Under the pieces are notes generated by a model, which worked only from the letters and a program-made list of their open reading frames with translations, did no database searches and was not told the DNA's origin. A stretch of 64,000 bases of DNA from Clostridia bacterium (GTDB taxonomy: Bacteria; Bacillota; Clostridia; Oscillospirales; Acutalibacteraceae), in the NCBI GenBank assembly GCA_017438845.1, contig JAFRUO010000012.1, positions 1 to 64,000 of the forward strand. The letters run 5' to 3'. A program made the position numbers and the translations under genes. Numbering within the stretch: position 1 is the first letter of the stretch; each line of letters begins with the position of its first letter. Shown piece by piece: positions 57,826 through 64,000 of this stretch.

Positions 57826-59049
57826 ATGGGAATTTATGAAGAGCTTCAACAGAGAGGCTTAATCGCACAGGTTACAGACGAGCCTGAAATCAGAGAGCTT
57901 GTCAATAACGGCAAAGCCGTTTTCTACATCGGCTTTGACCCTACTGCCGACAGCCTTCACGTCGGTCATTTTATGGCGCTATGTCTTATGAAAAGGTTGC
58001 AGATGGCGGGTAACCGTCCGGTTGTACTTATCGGCGGAGGAACCGGCTATATAGGCGACCCTTCGGGAAGAACGGATATGCGCTCAATGATGACACCCGA
58101 ACAGATTCAGCACAACTGTGACTGCTTCAGAAAGCAGATGGAGCGTTTTATCGAGTTCGGCGAGGACAAGGCTATTATGGTTAACAATGCCGACTGGCTG
58201 TTAAAGCTTAACTATATTGAGCTTTTAAGAGATGTCGGAGCCTGCTTCTCCGTTAACAATATGCTTCGTGCAGAATGCTACAAGCAGAGAATGGAAAAGG
58301 GACTTTCCTTCCTGGAGTTTAACTATATGATAATGCAGAGCTATGATTTCTATCATCTGTTTCAGCATTACGGCTGTAATATGCAGTTCGGCGGCGACGA
58401 CCAGTGGAGCAATATGCTCGGCGGAACAGAGCTTATCCGAAAAAAATTGGGTAAGGACGCTTACGCTATGACTATAACCCTTCTTATGAACAGTGAGGGT
58501 AAGAAAATGGGCAAAACCGCCAACGGCGCAGTCTGGCTTGATCCGAACAAGACAAGCCCGTTTGATTTTTATCAGTACTGGAGAAATGTTGACGACGCCG
58601 ACGTGCTTAAATGCATCAGGATGTTAACCTTCCTTCCGCTTGAGGAAATCGACAAGATGGACTCCTGGCAGGGAAGCGAGCTTAATAAGGCTAAGGAAAT
58701 CCTTGCTTTTGAGCTTACAAAGCTTGTTCACGGCGAGGAGGAGGCGCTCAAGGCGCAGGAGGGCGCAAGAGCGTTGTTCTCGGGTTCGGGAAATACCGAC
58801 AATATGCCGACCTTTTCACTCACTGAAGCCGATTTTACCGACGGTGAAATACAGGTAATCGACATAATGGTAAAAGCAGGAATGATTTCTTCAAAGGGCG
58901 AGGGCAGACGTCTTATTCAGCAGGGCGGCGTAAGCGTGGACGACAAAAAGCTTGCAACACCTTTTGACACTGTTAAGACCTCTGACTTTGAAAAGGGTCA
59001 TGTTATTATCAAAAAGGGTAAAAAAGTATTTTATAAGATTACTCTTTAA
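57826..59049 (+). CDS. tyrS: Tyrosyl-tRNA synthetase
   Basis: TyrRS charges tRNA-Tyr. The 407-residue class I enzyme has the HIGH-type HVGH (45-48, in SLHVGHFMALCLMKR), GGGTGYIGDPSG, the tyrosine-binding QSYDFYHL and QFGGDDQWSNM, the KMSKS-equivalent KKMGKT and a C-terminal S4 RNA-binding domain (SSKGEGRRLIQQGGVSVDDK). GGAGG precedes ATG 57826. It is monocistronic between its own promoter and a strong terminator. Confidence 0.97.
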   Translation: MGIYEELQQRGLIAQVTDEPEIRELVNNGKAVFYIGFDPTADSLHVGHFMALCLMKRLQMAGNRPVVLIGGGTGYIGDPSGRTDMRSMMTPEQIQHNCDCFRKQMERFIEFGEDKAIMVNNADWLLKLNYIELLRDVGACFSVNNMLRAECYKQRMEKGLSFLEFNYMIMQSYDFYHLFQHYGCNMQFGGDDQWSNMLGGTELIRKKLGKDAYAMTITLLMNSEGKKMGKTANGAVWLDPNKTSPFDFYQYWRNVDDADVLKCIRMLTFLPLEEIDKMDSWQGSELNKAKEILAFELTKLVHGEEEALKAQEGARALFSGSGNTDNMPTFSLTEADFTDGEIQVIDIMVKAGMISSKGEGRRLIQQGGVSVDDKKLATPFDTVKTSDFEKGHVIIKKGKKVFYKITL

Positions 59050-59062
59050 TCCGAAAAGAATA

Positions 59063-59096
59063 ACGGGAGAGCATTAACTAATGCTCTCCCGTTTTT
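59063..59096 (+). terminator. Terminator of tyrS
   Basis: A perfect 12-bp stem (59063-59074 with 59081-59092) followed by T residues. Confidence 0.9.
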
Positions 59097-59106
59097 ATGC
59101 GTTTAA

Positions 59107-60372
59107 TTATTTAAACATTCCTTTTTTGTCCATATTCATTATGATTGTAGCAATCTCAGCTCTTGATGCGGTTTTGGTCGGAGCGATACGTCCGTCCTGA
59201 GTTCCGCTTATAACGCCTTTTTGGATTGCCCACGCAACAGGGATTTCGGCAAACGAGCTGATGTTGTACCAATCGTCAAAATTATAAATGTTTTCAATAC
59301 TTGAAACACTCGGGGAATTTTTGTATTTATAGAGAATAGTACAAATCTGTTCACGGGTAATCGGGTCGTTAACTCCGAATTTGCCGTTTGCATAACCCGA
59401 TACGATGTTGTTTGACGTTGCCCAGTTTACCGCAGCCGCATAATATGCGCTCTTTTTAACGTCCGAGTTTTTCGGAGTCATATTTTTATACTGTGAAAGA
59501 TCTGCCTTTGCAATTCTCGCAAGTATAACAACGAAATCCTGACGCTTAAGACTGTCTGTTACACCGAATCTTCCGTTTTCATATCCGGTAATATAGCCCT
59601 TGTTGTTAACATAATTGACTGCGTTGTAATACCAGGCTCCGGGTGCGATGTCGGGAAAAATCTTCGTCCATGTTTCCAAAACAATATTTTTATTATTAAA
59701 GTATATTATAACATTGACTTTGCTGTCGTTTACCTTTTCAACATATATTTCTGAAATATTACTTTGGCTTCCGGAATCGGTATATCCTTCGCATCCTCTG
59801 AATATTGTTTCACTTACCTCATTAATATACAATTCGGTTTTTTTGCTTCCGTCGAAAACATTTAAATAATAATTTGAAAAACCGTAATTTGATTTTTTTA
59901 CGACATCTATATATGATTTGGAATTTTTTGACGAGTAATAATTTGACAGCCATCTTGTACATCTTAATGATTTAGCAAAATAATTATTTGTATTCATATC
60001 CATTGCACTGTCTTTTACAAGTGCTCCGCAAACATAAGCGTCAGTATAATAAAATGATAATATATTATTTGAATTAGTGTTCTTTATTACCATATCATCA
60101 AAGCTAAGTGTATTACTGTCAATTTTTTTATATGTATATGTTTTAGCAGGTTGTTCACCGTCTTCATCAAAATACACAGTTTGAACCTTATTTCCGGAAA
60201 TGCTCAATATAGTAGCACCGCCGTAAACTTCAGGCACTAAAATAATCCAATCATCACTTTTAAGCTTTGTTAAAACATCTCCGGTTTCAGCGCTTGCGCC
60301 AACGCCGAACATAGAAACCAAGCCTGCAAGCAAAGCGCAGATTAAAATTATTGACATTGCTTTATTTTTCAT
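59107..60372 (-). CDS. Secreted protein with three S-layer homology domains
   Basis: A signal peptide (core ILICALLAGLVSMFGVGASAE) is followed by a unique ~200-residue domain rich in Tyr and Asn with no family I recognise. Three SLH repeats end the protein: FPDIAPGAWYYNAVNYV with GYENGRFGV, then AYYAAAVNWATSNNIVSGYA, and SSFAEIPVAWAIQKGVISGT. SLH domains anchor proteins to pyruvylated secondary wall polymers, so the protein is displayed on the cell surface by a route different from the dockerin-tailed proteins in this window. It is a single gene on its own promoter. Confidence 0.9.
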   Translation of the reverse strand: MKNKAMSIILICALLAGLVSMFGVGASAETGDVLTKLKSDDWIILVPEVYGGATILSISGNKVQTVYFDEDGEQPAKTYTYKKIDSNTLSFDDMVIKNTNSNNILSFYYTDAYVCGALVKDSAMDMNTNNYFAKSLRCTRWLSNYYSSKNSKSYIDVVKKSNYGFSNYYLNVFDGSKKTELYINEVSETIFRGCEGYTDSGSQSNISEIYVEKVNDSKVNVIIYFNNKNIVLETWTKIFPDIAPGAWYYNAVNYVNNKGYITGYENGRFGVTDSLKRQDFVVILARIAKADLSQYKNMTPKNSDVKKSAYYAAAVNWATSNNIVSGYANGKFGVNDPITREQICTILYKYKNSPSVSSIENIYNFDDWYNISSFAEIPVAWAIQKGVISGTQDGRIAPTKTASRAEIATIIMNMDKKGMFK

Positions 60373-60398
60373 TTTATCATCCTCCTGATTTATAATTT

Positions 60399-60427
60399 AT
60401 TATACATTTTTTATATTAAATGTGCAA
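60399..60427 (-). promoter_or_regulatory. Sigma-A-type promoter of the SLH gene
   Basis: Minus-strand TTGCAC (60422-60427) and TATAAT (60399-60404) with a 17-base spacer; AGGAGG lies just before the ATG at 60372. Confidence 0.75.
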
Positions 60428-60463
60428 TACTCTGACAGCGTACTTTGTAAAACAGCCACAAAA

Positions 60464-60488
60464 AAAAGCCGCTTCGCGCGGCTTTTTA
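60464..60488 (-). terminator. Terminator of the pyr operon
   Basis: A 6-bp GC-rich stem (60467-60472 with 60478-60483) extended by A-T pairs and flanked by A and T runs ends the minus-strand pyrimidine operon. Confidence 0.8.
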
Positions 60489-60498
60489 GTATATAGAA

Positions 60499-60918
60499 TT
60501 ATTTACTCGCTTTCGTTTCGCAATAAGCGCATCGGTATACTTTGTTATTCTTATCTGTCAGCTTGAAAATATGGTCTAATTCCTGCTCGGTTGAGGTAAT
60601 ACAGCGTGGGTTTTTGCATTTAATTACATTTACAAGTTTTTCGGGCATACCGATTACTCTTTTTTCAACAAGCTTTCCGTCCTTGATAATGTTGATTGTA
60701 GCGTCCGGGTCAACATAGCCGATAACATCAAGGTCAACGGGGATGTCGGCGTCTATTTTAATAATATCCTTTTTGCCGAGCTTTTTAGACTGAACATTTT
60801 TGATAATTGCAATTGAAACGTCCCTGTCATCAAGACCGAGAAGCTCGTACAGCCTCATGCCGTAGCCTGCTCTGATATGATCGATTACAAAGCCGTTCTG
60901 AATTGAATCAACATTCAT
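60499..60918 (-). CDS. pyrI: Aspartate carbamoyltransferase regulatory subunit
   Basis: PyrI binds nucleotides and modulates PyrB. The 139-residue protein has the N-terminal nucleotide-binding domain ([20 protein letters not shown], then KKDIIKID) and the C-terminal zinc domain with Cys101, Cys106, Cys130 and Cys133. All four zinc ligands are present. Its start overlaps pyrB by four bases. The presence of PyrI implies an allosterically controlled enzyme, unlike the PyrB-only form of Bacillus. Confidence 0.96.
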   Translation of the reverse strand: MNVDSIQNGFVIDHIRAGYGMRLYELLGLDDRDVSIAIIKNVQSKKLGKKDIIKIDADIPVDLDVIGYVDPDATINIIKDGKLVEKRVIGMPEKLVNVIKCKNPRCITSTEQELDHIFKLTDKNNKVYRCAYCETKASK

Positions 60919-61847
60919 ATAGTTCCCGCCTCCTTTAAGAGCTTTAGAATTAAAGCCATTCTCATATATTTTCCGTTAAGCACCTGCTTAAAATAGCATG
61001 CTCTCGGGTCATCGTCAATGGCAATGCTGATTTCATTGACGCGGGGAAGGGGATGCATAATACACAAATCTTCTTTTGCATTCTCAAGCTTTTTAACGTC
61101 AAGGATATAGCTGTCTTTAAGCCTTAAATAATCCTCCTCGTTAAAGAAGCGCTCACGCTGAACACGGGTCATATAAAGAATATCGAGCTTAGGCATAGCA
61201 CCGACTAAATCGGTAGTTTGTTCATACGGAATTCTGTTTTTCTGAAGTACATCCTTTTTGACGTAGCTCGGAAGCTTTAATTCTTCGGGTGAAATCAGAA
61301 TCATTTTATTGTTACCGTATCTTGAAAGTGCGTTGATTAACGAGTGAACCGTTCTGCCGAATTTAAGATCGCCGCAGAAACCGATTGTAAGGTTTTCAAA
61401 GCTTCCTTTTTCTCGGTAAATTGTCAGAAGATCCGCAAGCGTTTGCGTGGGGTGGTTATGTCCGCCGTCGCCTGCGTTGATTACGGGTACGCTTGCGTTA
61501 AGGCTCGCAACAAGCGGTGCGCCCTCTTTCGGATGCCTCATAGCGATAATATCAGTATAACAGCTTACTGTTTTTGCCGTGTCTGCAACGCTTTCGCCCT
61601 TAGCGGCGGAGGAAGAACCTGCCTCGGACATTGAAATAACGTGACCTCCAAGCTCATACATAGCGGCTTCAAAGCTCATACGGGTGCGTGTCGAAGGCTC
61701 GAAAAAAAGTGTTGCGAGCTTTTTACCGTCACAAACATGAGCGTATTTTTCGGGATTATCAATAATGTCGAGTGCGGTTTTGATAAGCTCGTCAAGCTCT
61801 TCTACACTTAAATCCAAAACATCAATTACACTTCTCATATCAGCCAC
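60915..61847 (-). CDS. pyrB: Aspartate carbamoyltransferase catalytic subunit
   Basis: PyrB joins carbamoyl phosphate and aspartate, the first committed step of pyrimidine synthesis. The 310-residue protein has the carbamoyl phosphate loop [16 protein letters not shown] (STRTR 52-56), [15 protein letters not shown] and the aspartate-binding region with MTRVQRERF and [10 protein letters not shown]. It overlaps pyrE by eight bases and pyrI by four. Confidence 0.97.
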   Translation of the reverse strand: MADMRSVIDVLDLSVEELDELIKTALDIIDNPEKYAHVCDGKKLATLFFEPSTRTRMSFEAAMYELGGHVISMSEAGSSSAAKGESVADTAKTVSCYTDIIAMRHPKEGAPLVASLNASVPVINAGDGGHNHPTQTLADLLTIYREKGSFENLTIGFCGDLKFGRTVHSLINALSRYGNNKMILISPEELKLPSYVKKDVLQKNRIPYEQTTDLVGAMPKLDILYMTRVQRERFFNEEDYLRLKDSYILDVKKLENAKEDLCIMHPLPRVNEISIAIDDDPRACYFKQVLNGKYMRMALILKLLKEAGTI

Positions 61848-62478
61848 CTATCCAGCTTTCATCCTGAGGATTGTTACGGAATTTAATAAGCCTGTTGATG
61901 TCCTCTGTTTTAATGTAGCCCTCGTCAGCAGCAACCTTTGCAATTTCGTCAAAATCCGTAAGTGATATATTCTTAACATTAGCTTCTGCCAGTCTGTCAA
62001 GACCTTTTTTCATGCCGTAGGTAAAAATTGAAACAATGCCAAGCACCTCTGCGCCTGCATCTCTCAAAACATTTACAACCTCAATAACACTGCCGCCGGT
62101 TGATATTAAGTCCTCGACGACAACAACCTTCTGACCTTTTTCAAGCTTGCCCTCAATCTGATTCTGTCTGCCGTGATCCTTAGCGCCGGAACGTACATAA
62201 CCCATAGGCAATCCCATAATATGTGCGGTAATTGCGGCGTGAGCTATTCCTGCGGTCGAGGTACCCATAAGCACCTCGGCTTCGGGATAATTCTCTCTGA
62301 TAGTTTGCGCCAGCGCATTTTCAACGTCGTTTCTTACTTCAGGTGCAGTAAGAGTTAATCTGTTGTCACAGTATACGGGGCTCTTGATTCCGCTTGCCCA
62401 GGTAAAGGGCTCCTCAGGACGGAAAAATACGGCTTTGATTTTAAGAAGGTCCTTTGCAATTAAAACTTTTGTGTTCAT
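61840..62478 (-). CDS. pyrE: Orotate phosphoribosyltransferase
   Basis: PyrE converts orotate and PRPP to OMP. The 212-residue protein has [28 protein letters not shown] and the PRPP-binding [13 protein letters not shown] (118-130). ATG 62478 is chosen because AGGAG lies just upstream; the longer frame to 62565 extends into pyrF. It starts 10 bases after pyrF and feeds its product back to PyrF. Confidence 0.96.
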   Translation of the reverse strand: MNTKVLIAKDLLKIKAVFFRPEEPFTWASGIKSPVYCDNRLTLTAPEVRNDVENALAQTIRENYPEAEVLMGTSTAGIAHAAITAHIMGLPMGYVRSGAKDHGRQNQIEGKLEKGQKVVVVEDLISTGGSVIEVVNVLRDAGAEVLGIVSIFTYGMKKGLDRLAEANVKNISLTDFDEIAKVAADEGYIKTEDINRLIKFRNNPQDESWIGG

Positions 62479-62488
62479 TTTATTCTCC

Positions 62489-63187
62489 TTATCCGATAAA
62501 TTCCTTACAACATCTCTTATATGCCGCAACAGGGTCGTCGCTTGCTGTAATAGGTCTGCCAACAACTATATAGTCGGAACCGATAAGCCTTGCCTGCTCC
62601 GGAGTCATAACTCTCTTCTGGTCGCCGACATCACCGTCGGCAAATCTTACTCCGGGTGTAACGGTAAGGAATTCACTTCCGCATATGTTGTGAACCTTTT
62701 GTGCTTCAAGAGGGGAGCATACAACTCCGTCAAGTCCGGCCTGCTTTGCCTTTTCGGCATAGTGCATTACAACCTTGTCAATAGGTTCTTTAATAAGCAA
62801 ATCTTCTTCCATCGATTTCTGGTCTGTCGAGGTAAGCTGAGTAACTGCAATCAACAAAGGTCTTGTTCCGTCCTCACGGGTTAAGCCTTCTATGGCAGCC
62901 TTCATCATATTAACGGTACCTGCGGCGTGCAGATTGCAAATGTCAACGTCAAGTTCGGAAAGTACGCTCATGGCCTTTTTTACCGTGTTCGGAATGTCAT
63001 GAAGCTTTAAATCAAGAAAAATTTTGTGTCCTCTTTTTTTAATCTCTCTGACAATTTCGGGACCCTCTGCATAGTATAGCTCCATGCCGATTTTGACAAA
63101 CGGCTTGCAGTAGGTAAACATGTCAAGAAAATCCAGAGTAGCCTGTTTACTTGAAAAATCACAGGCAACGATTACGTCCTTACCCAT
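62489..63187 (-). CDS. pyrF: Orotidine 5'-phosphate decarboxylase
   Basis: PyrF decarboxylates OMP to UMP. The 232-residue protein matches the short bacterial type: VIVACDFSSKQATLDFLD, VKIGMELYYAEGP, the active-site FLDLKLHDIPNTV (Lys61, Asp64), VTPGVRF and YIVVGRPITASDDP with the phosphate-binding Arg. It overlaps pyrD by eight bases. Confidence 0.97.
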   Translation of the reverse strand: MGKDVIVACDFSSKQATLDFLDMFTYCKPFVKIGMELYYAEGPEIVREIKKRGHKIFLDLKLHDIPNTVKKAMSVLSELDVDICNLHAAGTVNMMKAAIEGLTREDGTRPLLIAVTQLTSTDQKSMEEDLLIKEPIDKVVMHYAEKAKQAGLDGVVCSPLEAQKVHNICGSEFLTVTPGVRFADGDVGDQKRVMTPEQARLIGSDYIVVGRPITASDDPVAAYKRCCKEFIG

Positions 63188-64000
63188 TTATAGCTCCTCC
63201 TATAATATCCTTAATATTGTTTATATTGTATTTATCCAGTACTGAAGGCAAAGACTGAATTATGTCTTTACAAGCAGTAGGACATACAAGATTAGCCGCA
63301 CCTACCTGAACTGCTGTTGCGCCTGCAAGCATCATTTCAACAACATCCTCCGCAGTGCTTATTCCGCCCATTCCGATAACAGGAATACTTACTGAAGAGG
63401 CAACCTGATAAACCATTCTGAGAGCCACCGGGAAAATTGCAGGGCCGGAAAAACCGCCCATTTTATTGGCTATTACGGGCTTCTTTGTTTTCAGGTCTAT
63501 TCTCATACCGAGCAGTGTATTAATCAGGCTTACAGCGTCAGCACCCTCGTTTTCACACGCTTTTGCGATTGAAACTATGTCCGTAACATTCGGAGAGAGC
63601 TTTATTATTACAGGCTTCGAAGTGACCTTTTTAACCTCTCTTACTACCTCAGCTGCAGCTTCGGGACTTGTACCGAAGCTCATGCCGCCGCCGTGGACAT
63701 TCGGACAGCTGACGTTAACCTCAAGCCAGCCGACCTGTTCTTCACTGTCAAGTCTTTGGCAGGTGTAAGCATAGTCTTCAAACGAAAAGCCGCTTACGTT
63801 TGCTATTACAGGCTTGTGAAAGACTTTTTTGAGCTTAGGCAGCTCCTCACTGATTACCTTTTCAACTCCCGGGTTTTGAAGCCCTACCGCATTAATCATA
63901 CCCGATGTGCATTCAGCTATTCTCGGCGTCGGATTACCGAACCGTGCCTCTCTTGTAGTTCCTTTAAAGGAGAAGGTGCCGAGTATATTTATGTCGTAAA
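63180..64000 (-). CDS. pyrD: Dihydroorotate dehydrogenase (N-terminus outside the window)
   Basis: The visible ~272 codons match class 1 dihydroorotate dehydrogenase. The frame is open through the window edge and reads FSFKGTTREARFGNPTPRIA before the internal Met at 63899, so that Met is not the start. Later motifs are NVSCPNVHGGGMSFGTSP with a catalytic-loop Cys, VIIKLSPNVTDI, LINTLLGM, GGFSGPAIFPVALRMVYQV and VIGMGGISTAEDVVEMMLAG. The sequence is of the PyrDB (class 1B) type that works with the iron-sulfur subunit PyrK using NAD; pyrK would be expected just upstream, beyond the window. Confidence 0.93.
   Translation of the reverse strand, partial: YDINILGTFSFKGTTREARFGNPTPRIAECTSGMINAVGLQNPGVEKVISEELPKLKKVFHKPVIANVSGFSFEDYAYTCQRLDSEEQVGWLEVNVSCPNVHGGGMSFGTSPEAAAEVVREVKKVTSKPVIIKLSPNVTDIVSIAKACENEGADAVSLINTLLGMRIDLKTKKPVIANKMGGFSGPAIFPVALRMVYQVASSVSIPVIGMGGISTAEDVVEMMLAGATAVQVGAANLVCPTACKDIIQSLPSVLDKYNINNIKDIIGGAING

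Noticed and set aside
63180..63899. Complete pyrD starting at 63899
   Set aside because: The frame stays open to the window edge and encodes the conserved KGTTREARFGNPTPRIA region upstream, so the gene is cut by the window.

Overview
The window looks like chromosome of a spore-forming, Gram-positive anaerobe of the Clostridia, most likely an Oscillospiraceae/Ruminococcaceae-type gut bacterium. The evidence is a complete spoIIIA operon, cotJABC spore genes, strong sigma-A-type promoters with AGGAGG ribosome sites, and large secreted proteins with BspA-type leucine-rich repeats, Listeria-Bacteroides repeats, glycine-rich beta-helices and dockerin-like tails. The species assignment is inference. 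I saw no rRNA, tRNA, CRISPR array, prophage or intact insertion sequence.

Layout. 1-2221 (minus): the start of a BspA-like surface protein preceded by a structured leader with an attenuator-like terminator, then a polyprenyl-phosphate sugar transferase. 2358-3422: cotJABC. 3572-6427 (minus): GH78 alpha-L-rhamnosidase and a metallophosphoesterase. 6507-31720: a cell-surface island with three large dockerin-tailed secreted proteins, two paralogous large lipoproteins, each facing a convergent clostripain-family (C11) protease lipoprotein, a membrane PP2C phosphatase and a small lipoprotein. The island carries signs of internal duplication: shared promoters, copied 5' and 3' ends, and a truncated cotJC copy at its right edge. 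32535-35407 (minus): a second metallophosphoesterase with a GPH-type sugar symporter.

35657-40270 is the most unusual locus. It is one apparent operon encoding a small ppGpp-hydrolase-like HD protein, a STAS domain fused to an APH-type kinase, a degenerate GHKL (RsbW-like) domain fused to an SDF-family symporter, a free STAS protein, a free intact RsbW-like kinase and a DUF3592 membrane protein. It reads as a partner-switching module physically attached to a transporter.

40357-43206 (minus) is a YfhO-type membrane protein. 43311-57775 is the conserved Clostridia block spoIIIAA-AH, asp23-like, nusB, M22 paralogue, xseA, xseB, ispA, dxs, tlyA, nadK, argR, recN. tyrS follows on its own promoter. 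59107-60372 (minus) is an S-layer-homology protein. 60499-64000 (minus) is a tightly coupled pyrimidine operon, pyrD (cut by the window end)-pyrF-pyrE-pyrB-pyrI.

Functionally the window divides into housekeeping or sporulation blocks, whose families are clear, and a surface/sensing half where family membership is visible but biological roles are unknown.
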